From: Emcibacter sp.
Lineage (GTDB): Bacteria; Pseudomonadota; Alphaproteobacteria; Sphingomonadales; Emcibacteraceae
Assembly (NCBI GenBank): GCA_021741205.1
Contig: JAIOYI010000006.1
Span: 1-64,000 of the forward strand
Direction of reading: 5' to 3'
DNA length: 64,000 nt
How positions within the stretch are numbered: position 1 is the first letter of the stretch; every line of letters begins with the position of its first letter. Positions 31,260-44,101 of the stretch are shown in pieces. The notes below the pieces were generated by a model. It was not told the origin of the DNA, made no database searches, and was given only the letters and a program-made list of their open reading frames with translations. A program made the translations under genes and the position numbers.

Positions 31260-31907
31260 TTATGATTCATGAACAATACCCGATAAAAGCGGTACAAATT
31301 TTACGGGCAGCAGGATTTCTTTATGATAATCATTTCCTTGTCGTCTAATGCGCAGAATATGTTGAGTTTCACCCTGAGCACCAACAGGAATGACCATAAT
31401 GCCACCATCTTTTAATTGTTCTAATAATTTTTCTGGAATTTCTTCTGTAGCAGCAGTTACCATAATGCGGTCAAAAGGTGCCTGCTCGGGCCATCCCTTC
31501 ATACCATTACCAAATAAGGTGGTAATGTTAAAAATACCCATTTTTTTAAATATTTTTTCCGCCGCATTTAACAAGGGTAAATGTCGTTCGATTGTAAAGA
31601 GCCGACGGCATAATTTTGCCAGAACAACCGCCTGATAACCTGACCCTGTACCAACTTCTAGAATTTTATGTTGTTTTGTTATTTCCAAGGCCTGAGTCAT
31701 ATAAGCAACGATATAGGGTTGGCTTATTGTTTGACCGCTGCTGATAGGAAGTGCTGCATTTTTATAAGCCTGACTACGAAGTGCTTTTGGAATAAAATCT
31801 TCCCGAGGAATATCCAAGAGAACCTTTAGAATATTTTCATCATGAATTCCTTCACGGTGCAATTCTTCAATAAGTAAGGCTTTTTTATCGGATAAATTTT
31901 GTTTCAT
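31260..31907 (-). CDS. pcm: Protein-L-isoaspartate O-methyltransferase
   Basis: SSGQTISQPYIVAYMTQAL, ILEVGTGSGYQAVVLAKL; next to surE. Confidence 0.95.
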   Translation of the reverse strand: MKQNLSDKKALLIEELHREGIHDENILKVLLDIPREDFIPKALRSQAYKNAALPISSGQTISQPYIVAYMTQALEITKQHKILEVGTGSGYQAVVLAKLCRRLFTIERHLPLLNAAEKIFKKMGIFNITTLFGNGMKGWPEQAPFDRIMVTAATEEIPEKLLEQLKDGGIMVIPVGAQGETQHILRIRRQGNDYHKEILLPVKFVPLLSGIVHES

Positions 31908-32695
31908 ATAAAATCTTTATTTATTTCTTTTTCAATAGTTAGAAGGGATTCTTTATGTGTCATATCAAGATGTAAAGGCGTAACCGAGATAAAACCATTT
32001 TCTATAGCGGCAAGGTCAGTATCTTGGCTTGGTTTACCATATTGACGCCTAAACCCTAGCCAACAATATTTAATACCTCTTAAATCCATACGTTCTTCAA
32101 TATATAATTCTTCCTCATCTCGAAACCCCTGACAAGTTGTTTTGATTCCCTTCACCCGCTCTGGATCAAGGGGGAAGTTTACATTCATAAACACACCCTC
32201 TTTCCAAGGAATAGAAACTAGTTTTTTAAGAATCGAAATGCCGTGATCTCGAGAAACCTGAAATAAATCATAAGTGTAATTTTTCACGACTTCCTGACTA
32301 AAAGCTATGGAGGGTATACCGCAGATTGTCCCCTCCATAGCGGCGGAAATTGTACCAGAATAGGTCATATCCTCGGCTAGATTACAGCCCCTATTGATAC
32401 CAGAAAGAAGCAAAGTCGGGCGATATGGCATGATTTTATGAATAGCAATCATCACGCAATCCGTCGGTGTGCCTCTTACGGCAAAATATTTTTCATCAAT
32501 TTGACGGTAACGTACAGGATCATGCAAACTTAGGGCATGTCCCTTACCGCTTTGCTCCTCTTCTGGCGCTACGATCCATACGTCATGGCTTAGTGATTTT
32601 GCCATGGCTTCTAAAACCTTAAGACCTGGCGCATTATAACCATCGTCATTTGTAATAAGTATACGAAATTCTTGAGAAATACTATTTTCCGTCAT
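31904..32695 (-). CDS. surE: 5'/3'-nucleotidase SurE
   Basis: [55 protein letters not shown]. Confidence 0.97.
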   Translation of the reverse strand: MTENSISQEFRILITNDDGYNAPGLKVLEAMAKSLSHDVWIVAPEEEQSGKGHALSLHDPVRYRQIDEKYFAVRGTPTDCVMIAIHKIMPYRPTLLLSGINRGCNLAEDMTYSGTISAAMEGTICGIPSIAFSQEVVKNYTYDLFQVSRDHGISILKKLVSIPWKEGVFMNVNFPLDPERVKGIKTTCQGFRDEEELYIEERMDLRGIKYCWLGFRRQYGKPSQDTDLAAIENGFISVTPLHLDMTHKESLLTIEKEINKDFI

Positions 32696-33969
32696 GATCG
32701 TTTAATAATATTAAGGCCGCCCATATAAGGCTGTAAAACGTTTGGAATATTGATCGATCCATCTTCATTTTGATAATTTTCTAAAATGGCGACTAACGTC
32801 CGCCCCACAGCAAGTCCAGAACCATTGAGGGTATGAACAAAACGGGTATTCTTATCATTTAGGGGTCTATAACGGCTATTCATCCGTCTTGATTGAAAGT
32901 CACCCGTGTTGGAACAGCTTGAAATTTCCCTATAAGCACCCTGTCCTGGAAGCCATACTTCAAGATCATAAGTTTTCCGAGCAGAAGCACCCATATCCCC
33001 TGTGCATAGCATCATAACACGATACGCAAGATCAAGACGCTTTAAAATTTCCTCAGCGGCACCTGTCATGCGTTCATGTTCAATAGCACTTTGCTCTGGT
33101 GTTGTAATGCTGACCAGTTCCACTTTATTAAATTGATGCAAACGGATCATGCCTCTGGTATCTCGTCCTGCTGATCCCGCTTCTGATCTAAAACATTGGC
33201 TTAAGGTGGTAAAACGTAAAGGTAATTTATCTTCCTCTATAATCTGTTCACGAACGATATTGGTGAGCGGTACCTCACCCGTTGGAATGAGATAATGACC
33301 TGTTGTCGTTTTAAAAAGGTCATCTTCAAATTTTGGTAATTGGCTTGTTCCGAAAAGTGCATTATCCCGAACCAATAAGGGCACACTCGCCTCTTCATAG
33401 CCAAATTCATTTGTATGAATATCAATCATAAAAGCTGCTAGCGCCCGTTCTAATTTTGCTAATGCACCTCTCAACAGGACAAAACGTGCTCCCGATATTC
33501 GTGCAGCGCCTTCAAAATCCATTAAATTCAAATCTTCTCCCAAATCAAAATGTTGCTTTGGTGAAAAATGGAAAGCAGGGATATTACCCCATTTTCTGAT
33601 CTCTATATTACCTTCTTCATTGTCGCCGTCTGGGACATCATCAAAGGGGATATTATCTAGGCGGCATAATTTATAGTTTAAAGTTTCGGAAAGTACCTTT
33701 ACATTCTCATCCAAAAAAATCATATGTTCTTTAAGGGTTGCCACCTCATTCATGAGGTCCGTCGCATCAAGACCAGAGGCCTTTGCTTGCCCGATGGTTT
33801 TAGAGGCAATATTTCTGCGAGACTGACACTCTTGTAATTCAGTTTTTTTCTCCCGCAAGCGGCTATCAATATCTATTAATTCAGCTGACTGTGGCTCTAA
33901 CCCACGCCGTTTCCAGCCAGAATCAAAGAGTTCCGGGTTTTCCCGAATAGCTTTGATATCAAACATCAA
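32692..33969 (-). CDS. serS: Serine--tRNA ligase
   Basis: [56 protein letters not shown]. Confidence 0.97.
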   Translation of the reverse strand: MMFDIKAIRENPELFDSGWKRRGLEPQSAELIDIDSRLREKKTELQECQSRRNIASKTIGQAKASGLDATDLMNEVATLKEHMIFLDENVKVLSETLNYKLCRLDNIPFDDVPDGDNEEGNIEIRKWGNIPAFHFSPKQHFDLGEDLNLMDFEGAARISGARFVLLRGALAKLERALAAFMIDIHTNEFGYEEASVPLLVRDNALFGTSQLPKFEDDLFKTTTGHYLIPTGEVPLTNIVREQIIEEDKLPLRFTTLSQCFRSEAGSAGRDTRGMIRLHQFNKVELVSITTPEQSAIEHERMTGAAEEILKRLDLAYRVMMLCTGDMGASARKTYDLEVWLPGQGAYREISSCSNTGDFQSRRMNSRYRPLNDKNTRFVHTLNGSGLAVGRTLVAILENYQNEDGSINIPNVLQPYMGGLNIIKRS

Positions 33970-34783
33970 TTTTGTCCTTAATCGTTAATCGTATGAGTAT
34001 TATTGAAATTTCATAAAGAATAAGTATAGGGATGCCAAGCCCAATCTGACTTATGGGATCAGGAGGCGTCATGACGGCGGCAAAGGCAAAGGCCGCAACG
34101 ATCATGAATTTTCTTTTTTCGGCAAGTCCTTTCGCCGTAACAAATCCCACCCTAGCTAACAGTAAAAGCAAAATTGGTAATTGAAAAGTTATACCAAAAG
34201 CTAAGATAAGCAACATGACAAGGGACCAATATTCTTTTACCGTTGGCAGTAATTCAATTGACAAGACCCCAGCAAGGTCTTCTTTGTTTATTCCAGCAAT
34301 ATGGGTGTTTGTATTTTGCAGTCCAACTTGAAAGGACATAAAGAAATTCCAAGCATTGGGAATAACAATATAATAAGCCAATGCCGCCCCTAAAATAAAA
34401 AGCAATGGTGTTCCAATTAAAAAGGGCAGAAACGCACGTTTTTCATTGCCATAAAGCCCAGGTGCCACAAATTTCCATATTTGAATAGCTATAAGTGGAA
34501 AAGATACACAGAATGCCGCAAAAAAAGATATCTTCAAATAAACAAAGAAAGCTTCATGCATGCCTGTATAGATCATTTTGGGATCTTGACCATATTTATG
34601 AGACACATCGACAAAGGGTTGTGCCAAGAAACGATAAATTTCTTCATTAAAGTAAAAACATATAACAAAAGCCACCGTGATATAGATTGATACCCAAATG
34701 AGCCGTTGTCTTAGTTCGATCAAATGATCCATGAGCGGTGCTGAGCTTTGCTCTATTGTGTCTTCTTCTTCTTCTTTACTCAT
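33959..34783 (-). CDS. tatC: Sec-independent protein translocase TatC
   Basis: [24 protein letters not shown]; start taken at MSKEEEEDT, overlapping the tatB end. The ORF extends to 34852. Confidence 0.95.
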   Translation of the reverse strand: MSKEEEEDTIEQSSAPLMDHLIELRQRLIWVSIYITVAFVICFYFNEEIYRFLAQPFVDVSHKYGQDPKMIYTGMHEAFFVYLKISFFAAFCVSFPLIAIQIWKFVAPGLYGNEKRAFLPFLIGTPLLFILGAALAYYIVIPNAWNFFMSFQVGLQNTNTHIAGINKEDLAGVLSIELLPTVKEYWSLVMLLILAFGITFQLPILLLLLARVGFVTAKGLAEKRKFMIVAAFAFAAVMTPPDPISQIGLGIPILILYEISIILIRLTIKDKIDV

Positions 34784-35075
34784 GCTTATCCGGCTCATTT
34801 TTATCAATTTGGTCGGAGGATGGTCTAATATCAGGAGCGACATCCAAATCATCCAAAGGAATATTACCAGCCTTATTGAGCTTCTGAGTAACTTCCTCTA
34901 ATTCAACCTCATCAGCGATTTTCTTGATGCTGCTTTGAAATTCATGCCCCATGGAGCGAATTTTGGAAATAATTTGTCCAATACTACGCAGTAACTTGGG
35001 CAAATCTTTTGGCCCAACGACAATGATTGCCAAAACGACAATCACAAACATTTCCATCATGCCTATATCGAACAT
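34776..35075 (-). CDS. tatB: Sec-independent protein translocase TatB
   Basis: MFDIGMMEMFVIVVLAIIVVGPKDLPKLLRSIGQ. Confidence 0.95.
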   Translation of the reverse strand: MFDIGMMEMFVIVVLAIIVVGPKDLPKLLRSIGQIISKIRSMGHEFQSSIKKIADEVELEEVTQKLNKAGNIPLDDLDVAPDIRPSSDQIDKNEPDKHE

Positions 35076-35095
35076 GTTATTTCCCGAATGTGAAA

Positions 35096-35326
35096 TTAAC
35101 TCTTGGTTTTCTTGGTTTTTTTCTTTTTCACTGCAGTTTCTGATTTCTGCTCAATAACCTTAGGTTCTGTTGGTTTTTCAACCTCAATATTTTCATCGGC
35201 CATTCCTTTTTTGAAGCTTTTGATACCCTTGGCCACATCCCCCATAAGATCAGAAATTTTTCCACGTCCAAACAAAAGGACAAACAATATGACAACGATA
35301 GCAATTTGCCAAAAACTTAAACCCAT
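35096..35326 (-). CDS. tatA: Sec-independent protein translocase TatA
   Basis: [42 protein letters not shown]. Confidence 0.95.
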   Translation of the reverse strand: MGLSFWQIAIVVILFVLLFGRGKISDLMGDVAKGIKSFKKGMADENIEVEKPTEPKVIEQKSETAVKKKKTKKTKS

Positions 35327-35464
35327 TATAATCTCCTAATGCAGCATATCTGTTTGTTAAAAATGAATTGCATCATATGCATAAATGGTGCGAATTATAT
35401 GACGAAAATCAACGAAATTGATTGTTAAATCAACATAAATATATTTTATTATAATAGTTGGCTT

Positions 35465-36073
35465 TTATTTTTCTTGAGAAATTGGCAACTCATGTTGTTC
35501 TTCTGTTGGTATTACATCATCCAACAGATTTAATCGTGACATATTTACATTATCAAGAAATCCTGCCGCCTTTAATTCTGAAAGTCCTGGCAAATCCTTA
35601 ATACTGTTTAAACCAAAATGAATTAAAAAATGATCCGACGTCCCATATGTCATTGGTCTTCCTGGTGTTCTTCGACGCCCAACCGGCCTCACCCACTCTG
35701 CTTCCATCAAGACATCAAGAATACCCCTGCTTAAGGATACTCCTCTAATTTCCTCTATTTCTGCCCGTGTTACAGGCTGATGATAGGCAATGATAGTCAA
35801 TGTTTCTACGGCAGCACGGGATAGTCTTCTTTCTTCATCCATCTCTTTACGTAATAAGAAGGCAAGGTCTGGAGCGGTTTGAAACATCCATTTTCCAGCA
35901 ACCTTTATAAGGTTTACGCCCCTATGCTGGTAGTGATTTTGTAAATCATTCAACAATTGATCAATGGGGGCACCTTCTGGTAAACAATCAGCAAGGGCAA
36001 CAGATGACAAGGGTTTGTCACTGGCAAATAATAATGCCTCTATAATACGGGTTTGTTCAATGATTTCCATCAA
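35465..36073 (-). CDS. scpB: Segregation and condensation protein B
   Basis: IIEALLFASDKPLS, LSRAAVETLTIIAYHQPVTRAEIEEIRGVS, GRRRTPGRPMTYGTSDHFLIHFGL. Confidence 0.95.
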   Translation of the reverse strand: MMEIIEQTRIIEALLFASDKPLSSVALADCLPEGAPIDQLLNDLQNHYQHRGVNLIKVAGKWMFQTAPDLAFLLRKEMDEERRLSRAAVETLTIIAYHQPVTRAEIEEIRGVSLSRGILDVLMEAEWVRPVGRRRTPGRPMTYGTSDHFLIHFGLNSIKDLPGLSELKAAGFLDNVNMSRLNLLDDVIPTEEQHELPISQEK

Positions 36074-36906
36074 TCTGACCTATCTCTTTTGCGAATATAC
36101 AAAGGTCCAAAAATTTGTTTTTGGATAATTTCCGCTTTTCCCTGTCTTGCCATTTCAAGTGATGCGGTAAACATACTGGCTTTAACGGAACGTGTCATTT
36201 CCTCATTCATGATAGAATCAGGCAAAAATTGGAATAGGTCTGTCCAATCCAAAGCCATGCCAATGAGACCTTGAAGTCTTTCTAAGGCCTGATCAAGGGT
36301 ATAAATTTCACGCTTATGAATACGAATATCGGCTATGGATTTTCGGCATTTATGGTCAGCATAGGCACGAATCAATTCATAGTAACTTAATTCAAAAGTT
36401 GCATTGCGTGAAATAATAACAGACTCTGGTCTACCTCTGGCGAAAACATCCCGTTTTAATTGATTGCGAGACATAAGCGTCGCAGCACTATCTCGAATTG
36501 CGCTTAACCGTTGGAGTTGTAATGTAAGGCGTGCGGCCATTTCTTCGGCGGATAATTCTTCTTCTGAGTTTTCATCAGGCAAAAGCAATCTGGATTTAAG
36601 GTAAGCAAGCCAAGCCGCCATAACAAGATAATCGGCGGCTTTTTCTAATTTTTGTATTTTGATCTCTTCAACAAATTTCAAAAATTGCTGTACAAGTTCC
36701 AAAATAGAAATTTGTTTTAAATCCACCTTTTGCGTGCGTGCTAAACTTAGCAAAACATCGAGAGGGCCTTCAAAACCTTGAATATCTAGAATGAATTTCT
36801 CGTCGTTATGGGGTGAAGGTATAACAGACGAAAAATCATAAAAACTATTATATTGATCTTGTTTGTTATTTGTCATCTTGCACTTATTCTCATAAATTTG
36901 GCGCAA
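36070..36906 (-). CDS. scpA: Segregation and condensation protein A
   Basis: IQGFEGPLDVLLSLARTQKVDL, AADYLVMAAWLAYLKSRLLLP. Confidence 0.95.
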   Translation of the reverse strand: MRQIYENKCKMTNNKQDQYNSFYDFSSVIPSPHNDEKFILDIQGFEGPLDVLLSLARTQKVDLKQISILELVQQFLKFVEEIKIQKLEKAADYLVMAAWLAYLKSRLLLPDENSEEELSAEEMAARLTLQLQRLSAIRDSAATLMSRNQLKRDVFARGRPESVIISRNATFELSYYELIRAYADHKCRKSIADIRIHKREIYTLDQALERLQGLIGMALDWTDLFQFLPDSIMNEEMTRSVKASMFTASLEMARQGKAEIIQKQIFGPLYIRKRDRSD

Positions 36907-37564
36907 TTAATACGGCTAATTTTTCAATAACATCAATGATTGGGCCAAGGACTGCCCAAAGAATATTCAGGTCAAGACCTATTTCTCTGCCAAGAATTGG
37001 CAATAGAAAAAGACCAATGATAATCATCATACCATAAGGTTCAAGTCTTGATAAGGGTTTAGCAATGATATCTGGCAAAAGCCCAACGGCAACACGACCG
37101 CCATCAAGCGGCGGAATGGGCAGCATATTAAAGGCCGCAAGTATGGCATTGATTTTAATGGCAAAAATAATATTTCCCACAAGCCATTGTCCCGCCATAT
37201 CGGGTAAAAAAGACACCAGATGAAGCAAAGTAGCGGCAAAAATCACCAAAATAATATTGGCAGCAGGCCCCGCTAGCGCTACAAGAACCATGTCTCTACG
37301 GGGGTTATTCAGATTATTGAAATTAATCGGTACGGGCTTGGCATATCCAAATAAAAAGGGTGTCCCACTGGCCAGCAACATAAGAGGCAGCAGAACAGTA
37401 CCAAACATATCAATATGGACAAAGGGATTAAAGTTCACCCGTCCAAGTAATTTTGCGGTATTATCCCCGAGTTTATGAGCGACCCAAGCATGAGCGGCTT
37501 CATGTAATGTAATTGCTAAAAGAAGTGGTATCACAATAACAGGCAGGATTTGTAAATAATCCAT
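36890..37564 (-). CDS. Site-2 protease family (M50) membrane protein
   Basis: ITLHEAAHAWVAHKLGD (HExxH) and NMLPIPPLDGGRV (NxxPxPPLDG). Confidence 0.92.
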   Translation of the reverse strand: MDYLQILPVIVIPLLLAITLHEAAHAWVAHKLGDNTAKLLGRVNFNPFVHIDMFGTVLLPLMLLASGTPFLFGYAKPVPINFNNLNNPRRDMVLVALAGPAANIILVIFAATLLHLVSFLPDMAGQWLVGNIIFAIKINAILAAFNMLPIPPLDGGRVAVGLLPDIIAKPLSRLEPYGMMIIIGLFLLPILGREIGLDLNILWAVLGPIIDVIEKLAVLIAPNL

Positions 37565-37585
37565 ATTTTAAAAAATCCTTTAACT

Positions 37586-38593
37586 TTAAATTGTCAATGC
37601 CTCGTTCAACCATTTAGTCATTTCAAGTTTATTAATATCATTAATTTTTTGACGTCTTGAAAACATTGTTTCCGTCCATTTTTCACTGACTTTATTAATG
37701 TCATATAGAGCTTCCAGAACTTCTCTGCGTTCTTTTAATGACCCATTACAATGAAGCACAAGATCACAACCCGCCCGAAGAGCTCGTTTCACATTTTCAG
37801 ACACTTTGCCGCTCAATGCTTTCATGTTCATATCATCTGATATCAAAACCCCTTTAAAGCCAATCTGCTCTCTTATAACCTGTCTGATGACGGTTTCTGA
37901 TAAGGTGGCGGGATTATGAGGGTCTACGGCGGAATAAATAATATGTGCCGTCATGGCAAGGGGCATATTATTTAAAGCTTTAAAGGGGGCAAAGTCGGTT
38001 TCCTGTAATATATCTAACGAAGTATCCACAACAGGTAATGCCTTATGACTATCCGCAGTGGCTCTGCCGTGACCTGGAATATGTTTAATGACGGGCAAAA
38101 CACCCCCTGAAAACAAACCTTCACAGGCCGCCTCGGCAAGAAGAGTAATATCTTTGACATCATCCCCAAAGGAACGGTCGCCAATCACCTGATCGGCACC
38201 AGAAATTCTAAGATCAAGCAACGGATAACAATTAACCGATATGCCTAAGTGCCGCAAATCTTCGGCAATAAGGCGCGCATTAATTTTTGTCGCAATCAGA
38301 CCTTTTTCATGATCATGCTTGTAAAGATTTGATAAGGCTTGACTGGTTGGAGGTGTGCGCCAATATTCAGCATTAAGACGACATACACGGCCCCCTTCTT
38401 GATCTATTAAAATCGGGATATCTTCTCGATCAACCGTTTCCTTCATTTCATCGGTAAGTTTTTTGATTTGGTCTGGAGATTGGCAATTGCGGGCAAATAA
38501 TATAAAACCAAAAGGTTTGAGTTCCTTGAACATAGCCTTTTCTTCAGCATTTAGAGATAGACCATCACAATCTTGGATAACAGGTTTTGCCAT
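37586..38593 (-). CDS. nagZ: Beta-N-acetylhexosaminidase
   Basis: PILIDQEGGRVCRL, VIKHIPGHGRATADSHKALP, GVLISDDMNMKAL. Confidence 0.95.
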   Translation of the reverse strand: MAKPVIQDCDGLSLNAEEKAMFKELKPFGFILFARNCQSPDQIKKLTDEMKETVDREDIPILIDQEGGRVCRLNAEYWRTPPTSQALSNLYKHDHEKGLIATKINARLIAEDLRHLGISVNCYPLLDLRISGADQVIGDRSFGDDVKDITLLAEAACEGLFSGGVLPVIKHIPGHGRATADSHKALPVVDTSLDILQETDFAPFKALNNMPLAMTAHIIYSAVDPHNPATLSETVIRQVIREQIGFKGVLISDDMNMKALSGKVSENVKRALRAGCDLVLHCNGSLKERREVLEALYDINKVSEKWTETMFSRRQKINDINKLEMTKWLNEALTI

Positions 38594-39364
38594 TTATTTC
38601 GCCACCACAATACAGGCCTGTTTTTTAGCCTTTAAATCATTACATATTTTATCTGCCGATGAGCGATCCTCTAATATACCAGCTCTTAAGCGATAAACGG
38701 TACCCTTCTTACCAAGATCAATCATCATAATATCAGGCGTCAACTGACGAAGAAGCATATTATTCTCTGTCTGAAGTTTAGCCCAAAGACTATCCGCAGT
38801 ATCTTTTTTTCCAAAAGCCCCTAGTTGTATAAGAAAATTTCCCTGCGTTTTTGCCACAGCAAGTACCTCTGGCTCTGTTTGATCAATTTTTTCTACTTCC
38901 TGAGCATTATTATTAACGTCTGAACTTATAGTCTCTTCTGTCTGAGGTTCCACCGTAACGGAGGGTTCATCCAATGTAAGAGGAATTTCTTCGCTAGGTG
39001 CCAATTTATCACCCGTTTCAACATTCTCTGAATTCATGCGATTAAAAACAGCCTTATCCTGATCTGGCACTTCCAATCCACCGGGAGACTCTGGTTTCTC
39101 TTTTACAACCGCATTATCAGCACGGATCAAAGGAACTGGTCCATTGCTATCACGACCCTCAAGATAGCTATACCAAATTAATCCGCCAAAAATCGTCAAT
39201 AAAACAACTGTAAAGGCCGCAATTAAAAGTCTGCGTGTTGTCATATCCCCAGCTGTGACAAATTCCTCTGGCAATGGTTCGAGCCATGATGATTTATTTT
39301 TTTCATCTGACATAAATTTCTCCCCTACTCTAAAAATGCTACATTTCCGTAACGGGTTCCACAC
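38594..39364 (-). CDS. SPOR-domain membrane protein
   Basis: Single TM near the N-terminus; C-terminal SPOR-like domain [22 protein letters not shown]...[31 protein letters not shown]. Confidence 0.88.
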   Translation of the reverse strand: MWNPLRKCSIFRVGEKFMSDEKNKSSWLEPLPEEFVTAGDMTTRRLLIAAFTVVLLTIFGGLIWYSYLEGRDSNGPVPLIRADNAVVKEKPESPGGLEVPDQDKAVFNRMNSENVETGDKLAPSEEIPLTLDEPSVTVEPQTEETISSDVNNNAQEVEKIDQTEPEVLAVAKTQGNFLIQLGAFGKKDTADSLWAKLQTENNMLLRQLTPDIMMIDLGKKGTVYRLRAGILEDRSSADKICNDLKAKKQACIVVAK

Positions 39365-41090
39365 CTAATATATCCAAGCCCGTAGCAATGATATTAGCAA
39401 CCGCCCTAATTAATGCCAACCGAGATATGGTTTTTTCTTTATCATTATCTATAATGAAGCGAAGATCAAGATTATCATTGCCCTTATTCCATAAAGCATG
39501 AAATTCGGATGCTAATTCATAAAGATAATAAGCAATCCGATGAGGTTCACGGGCAAAAGCGGCACTTTCTGTAAAGCGGGGCCAATTCATCATATTTTTG
39601 ATTAGGGACAATTCACTGCTGTCTGTGAAGTAACTCATATCGGCATTTGCAAGAGATGATAAGGATATATCAATATCTGGAAACGTATTTTGAGCCTTGC
39701 GTAATACCGAAAAAACACGGGCATGAGCATATTGTACATAAAAAACAGGATTATCTTTTGACTGTTCGGTCACACGCGCAAAATCAAAATCAAGGGAGGC
39801 ATCATTCTTGCGGGTTAACATAATAAAACGCACCACATCCTTGCCCACCTCTTCCACGATATCCCGCATAGTGATAAAGCTTCCGGATCTTTTTGACATG
39901 ATCACAGGCGCACCGTCCCGAAGCAATTTGACCATTTGACAAAGTTTTATATCAATATTGACTTCTCCGTCTGATAAGGCCTTTACCACCGATTCAATGC
40001 GCTTAACATAACCGCCGTGATCGGCACCCCATACATCAATAAGATCGGTAAAACCCCTCCCTATCTTGTCATAATGATAGGCAACGTCAGCAGCAAAATA
40101 AGTCCAACTGCCATCGGATTTCTTAAAGGCACGATCCACATCATCTCCAAAATCAGTAGATTTGAACAGTGTCTGGGGACGGCTTTCCCAATCATCTGCT
40201 TTTGTGCCTTTTGGCGCTTCTAATACACCTGTATAAATAAGACCCTTGGCATCAAGTTTATTTAACGTCGCCTCAATTTGTCCATTATGATGAAGGGTAA
40301 GTTCAGAGAAAAATACATCATGTTTAATAGATAATGTCGACAGGTCTTCTCTTATCATATCCATCATGGCATCAGTGGCAAAGGGTCTAATGCTCTCAAT
40401 CCATTCGCTTTCATCGGCATTAAGCCAACGATCACCATATTTTTTGGCGAGATTTTGACCTACTGGAATTAAATAGTCACCAGGATAAAGCCCTTCGGAA
40501 ATTTCGCCAATATCTTCGCCCAAGGCCTCCTTGTAACGCAAATATGCGGAACGGGCCAGCGTATCAATCTGACCACCTGCATCATTGATATAATATTCAC
40601 GGGTCACATCATAGCCACAGAAAGAAAGCAATGACGCCAAAGCATCCCCAAATATAGCCCCCCTGCAATGCCCCACATGAAGAGGACCTGTGGGATTAAC
40701 CGAAACATATTCAATGTTAACTTTACTATTTTGACCAATATCAGACCGCCCATAATTTTTCCCTGATTTTAAAATTTTGGAAACTTCGGACTGGATGATA
40801 TTCTGCTGTAATGTGATATTAATGAACCCAGGTCCTGCCACATCGACCTTTTTTACATCAGTCATTGACCTAATCTCTGTCGCCACCATTTCGGCTATAT
40901 CCCGCGGTTTCAGACGAGCCTGTTTGGTCAAAACCATAGCAATATTGGTCGAGATATCTCCATGGGTATTATCCCTTGGGGGCTCAATGGTGACATTTTT
41001 AAGGTCAAGCCCTTTTGGTAGTTGGTCTCGCTCGCCAAGATTAGCAATGATGGTCTCTAAAATCTTATAATAAGTATTAAATATATTCAT
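39339..41090 (-). CDS. argS: Arginine--tRNA ligase
   Basis: [42 protein letters not shown]. Confidence 0.97.
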   Translation of the reverse strand: MNIFNTYYKILETIIANLGERDQLPKGLDLKNVTIEPPRDNTHGDISTNIAMVLTKQARLKPRDIAEMVATEIRSMTDVKKVDVAGPGFINITLQQNIIQSEVSKILKSGKNYGRSDIGQNSKVNIEYVSVNPTGPLHVGHCRGAIFGDALASLLSFCGYDVTREYYINDAGGQIDTLARSAYLRYKEALGEDIGEISEGLYPGDYLIPVGQNLAKKYGDRWLNADESEWIESIRPFATDAMMDMIREDLSTLSIKHDVFFSELTLHHNGQIEATLNKLDAKGLIYTGVLEAPKGTKADDWESRPQTLFKSTDFGDDVDRAFKKSDGSWTYFAADVAYHYDKIGRGFTDLIDVWGADHGGYVKRIESVVKALSDGEVNIDIKLCQMVKLLRDGAPVIMSKRSGSFITMRDIVEEVGKDVVRFIMLTRKNDASLDFDFARVTEQSKDNPVFYVQYAHARVFSVLRKAQNTFPDIDISLSSLANADMSYFTDSSELSLIKNMMNWPRFTESAAFAREPHRIAYYLYELASEFHALWNKGNDNLDLRFIIDNDKEKTISRLALIRAVANIIATGLDILGVEPVTEM

Positions 41091-42325
41091 AATTCAAACA
41101 ACGATGTATCAAATAATCTTTTATGTTCTAGTATGGCATATCGGTCTGTCATACCTGCGATAAAGTCTGCAACATGTCTTGCTCTTTTCTGTTTATCTTC
41201 CATAATTTCTGGACTTTGCCATTCCGTGGGAAGACATTCAGGTTCATTTTGAAAAAGCTCAAACATATCTGTTATCACTCTTTTTGCTTTACTTGACATG
41301 CGGTTTACTTTGTAATGACGATACATATTCTGCATCAGGAAAGATTTCAATCTTTTATCGAATTCTTTCATCTCATCCGAAAATGCAATCACGCTGCGAT
41401 CGGCCGCCCGAATATCATCAACAGTCTCTGGCTTAAGGGCTAATATCCGTTTTTTGCTTTCCATCAATATATCATTGACCATAATATTAATGAGGCGACG
41501 GACAACCTCATGAATTTCTCGTCCACTTTCCAAGGCATCATAAGTCTTTCTGACATCTTTAATAATATCATTTAATAGAGGCAGTTTCTCCAACTGTTCC
41601 ATGGTTAAGATACCAGCTCTGATCCCATCTGCTATATCATGATTATTATAGGCAATATCATCAGACACGGCTGCCACTTGTGCTTCTGCACTGGAAAATG
41701 TGTGAAGTTCCAGATCATGAAGATCATTATAGCTTCGCAAATTAATATTTAAATCAGCAAATTGTCCCTTTTTGCATAAGGGGCCATTATGTTTGGCAAG
41801 TCCCTCTAGGGTTTCCCATGTGAGATTTAATCCATTAAAACCTGCATAACGCTGTTCCAGTTTTGTGACCACACGCAAGGACTGTGCATTATGATCAAAC
41901 CCATTAAAAGGCGCCATGACGTCGCGCATCGCCTCTTCGCCCGCATGGCCAAAGGGGGTATGACCAAAATCATGAACAAGTGCTAGAGATTCCGCAATAT
42001 CACAATTAAGCCCAAGTACCGTTGAAATGCTTCGGGCAATTTGAGCAACCTCAATAGAATGGGTGAGACGGGTGCGGTAATAATCACCTTCATGATAGAC
42101 AAAAACCTGTGTTTTGTGGATTAAACGACGAAAAGCTCCGGAATGAATTATACGGTCTCTATCTCTTTGAAAAGGAGAACGGGTTTTTGTTTCACTTTCT
42201 GGATAAAGTCGCCCTCTGCTTTTTTCCGTAAGGCAGGCATAGGGAGCATATACGGGGCAAGGTTCAAATATTTTAAAGGCTGAAACCATGAAGTATTTAT
42301 TCCTTATTGATCGATTCATTGACAA
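41087..42325 (-). CDS. dgt: Deoxyguanosinetriphosphate triphosphohydrolase (dGTPase-like)
   Basis: [58 protein letters not shown]. Confidence 0.94.
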   Translation of the reverse strand: MSMNRSIRNKYFMVSAFKIFEPCPVYAPYACLTEKSRGRLYPESETKTRSPFQRDRDRIIHSGAFRRLIHKTQVFVYHEGDYYRTRLTHSIEVAQIARSISTVLGLNCDIAESLALVHDFGHTPFGHAGEEAMRDVMAPFNGFDHNAQSLRVVTKLEQRYAGFNGLNLTWETLEGLAKHNGPLCKKGQFADLNINLRSYNDLHDLELHTFSSAEAQVAAVSDDIAYNNHDIADGIRAGILTMEQLEKLPLLNDIIKDVRKTYDALESGREIHEVVRRLINIMVNDILMESKKRILALKPETVDDIRAADRSVIAFSDEMKEFDKRLKSFLMQNMYRHYKVNRMSSKAKRVITDMFELFQNEPECLPTEWQSPEIMEDKQKRARHVADFIAGMTDRYAILEHKRLFDTSLFEL

Positions 42326-42403
42326 TATTTATATAGTACCTACATATATTGTGTAATATATAAATAAAAATTCAGGGTATATAATTTAAAGGTAAACAAT
42401 ATT

Positions 42404-42745
42404 ATGACCGAAATGGCATCACCAGTAACCTTATCACAGAGTGCAGCAAAGCGCATAGCGGCTCTTTGCACGAAAGAAAATGACCCAAATCTTAAATTTC
42501 GAGTATCGGTTAATGGTGGCGGCTGTTCTGGCTTTCAATATGACTTTAACCTTGTTAAGGATCAAAAAGAAGATGATCTTGTTATCAAAAGAGACGGGGC
42601 AACCTTACTTGTTGATGGTCTGTCGTTGCTTTACTTAACAGGATCAGAAGTGGATTTTGTTGAAGAATTAGCAGGTTCCATGTTTGTGGTCAAAAACCCC
42701 AATGCGACCGCATCCTGCGGCTGTGGTTCATCATTCGCCGTTTAA
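42404..42745 (+). CDS. erpA: Iron-sulfur cluster insertion protein
   Basis: FRVSVNGGGCSGFQYDF and C-terminal SCGCGSSF. Confidence 0.93.
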   Translation: MTEMASPVTLSQSAAKRIAALCTKENDPNLKFRVSVNGGGCSGFQYDFNLVKDQKEDDLVIKRDGATLLVDGLSLLYLTGSEVDFVEELAGSMFVVKNPNATASCGCGSSFAV

Positions 42746-42763
42746 ATATTAAAGGTCATTCTT

Positions 42764-43534
42764 ATGAAGATTGTGTCTTGGAACGTTAATTCAATCAAAG
42801 CACGGCTTCCAAGGGTGGTTGATTGGCTAAAAAGCTTTTCTCCAGATGTTGTGATGTTACAAGAACTGAAATGTACCGATGAAAATTTTCCTTTTATGGA
42901 AATAGAAGATCTCGGCTTTAATATTGCTGTTCACGGCCAAAAAACCTATAATGGCGTTGCGATTTTATCTAAATATCCCATAGAGGATGTGATGATTGGA
43001 TTGCCTGGTGACCCATCCGACGAACAAGCTCGCTATATTGAAGCAACGGTCAATACTGTTCGTGTTGGTGGATTATATCTTCCCAATGGAAACCCATGTC
43101 CAGGTCCAAAATTTGATTACAAACTCCAATGGATGGATAGATTAATTCATCGCACAAAAACATTGTTAAAGCAGGAAGAATTATTCATTCTTGGAGGTGA
43201 TTATAATTGCTGCCCAAAGAATGAGGATTGCTATGACCCCATCAGAATGTCTGGCGATGCCCTCACCCAGCCTGAAACAAGGGATCGTTATTTTAGCCTT
43301 CTAAACCTTGGTTTGGTTGATGCTCTTAGACATTATTACCCGTCAGGTCATAACTATACCTATTGGGATTATCAGGCAGGGGCATGGCCAAAAGATAATG
43401 GTTTACGGATTGACCATCTTTTATTATCACCGCAAGCGGCTGATAAACTGGTGAAATGTGACATTGACAGGGTGCCAAGAGGCAAAGAAAAAGCCTCTGA
43501 TCACACACCAATCTGGTGTGAACTCACTGTTTAA
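42764..43534 (+). CDS. xth: Exodeoxyribonuclease III
   Basis: MKIVSWNVNSIKARLPRVVDWL, DVVMLQELKC, GGDYNCCP, SDHTPIWCEL. Confidence 0.95.
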   Translation: MKIVSWNVNSIKARLPRVVDWLKSFSPDVVMLQELKCTDENFPFMEIEDLGFNIAVHGQKTYNGVAILSKYPIEDVMIGLPGDPSDEQARYIEATVNTVRVGGLYLPNGNPCPGPKFDYKLQWMDRLIHRTKTLLKQEELFILGGDYNCCPKNEDCYDPIRMSGDALTQPETRDRYFSLLNLGLVDALRHYYPSGHNYTYWDYQAGAWPKDNGLRIDHLLLSPQAADKLVKCDIDRVPRGKEKASDHTPIWCELTV

Positions 43535-43543
43535 ATTTGGCGA

Positions 43544-43975
43544 TTATATATTTTTTAAATTCTTTTTGACTATGACAAGTCTGTCTCGAATTTTTCTCAG
43601 ATCCTCTATAGATTGGATATTACCATCAAGATGTGAGGATTTTAAGGGTGCCGTTACCTTTAATATCTGAGCTTCATATTGATCAGGGCTATGGGTATCA
43701 TTATCCTTTAACACATGATCAACACCAAATTCCTTCAAATATTTTTGCGCCCCTTTGATGGTATAACCATCTTCATGGAGTAATTTTCGGATTACTTCAA
43801 TGATTTGTACATCTTCGGGGCGGTAATAACGTCGCCCGCCACCCCTTTTCATGGGATTTATTTGACTGAATTTACTTTCCCAAAAACGCAAAACATGTTG
43901 TGGGACACCCATTGAATTTGCAACCTCGCTAATGGTGCGAAAGGCTTTTTGTGATTTTTCAACATTGGATGTCAT
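43544..43975 (-). CDS. MerR-family transcriptional regulator
   Basis: [45 protein letters not shown]; next to ihfA. Confidence 0.93.
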   Translation of the reverse strand: MTSNVEKSQKAFRTISEVANSMGVPQHVLRFWESKFSQINPMKRGGGRRYYRPEDVQIIEVIRKLLHEDGYTIKGAQKYLKEFGVDHVLKDNDTHSPDQYEAQILKVTAPLKSSHLDGNIQSIEDLRKIRDRLVIVKKNLKNI

Positions 43976-44101
43976 ATAATATTCATCATATCTTTACGAA
44001 AAAAGTCTCAAATGAACGAAACAACACAATCACTCTTGGAAAATCTACTTCGTCTGTATGGTACAAACTGAGATTTTCTTAAATTGATTATAAAAAAATA
44101 T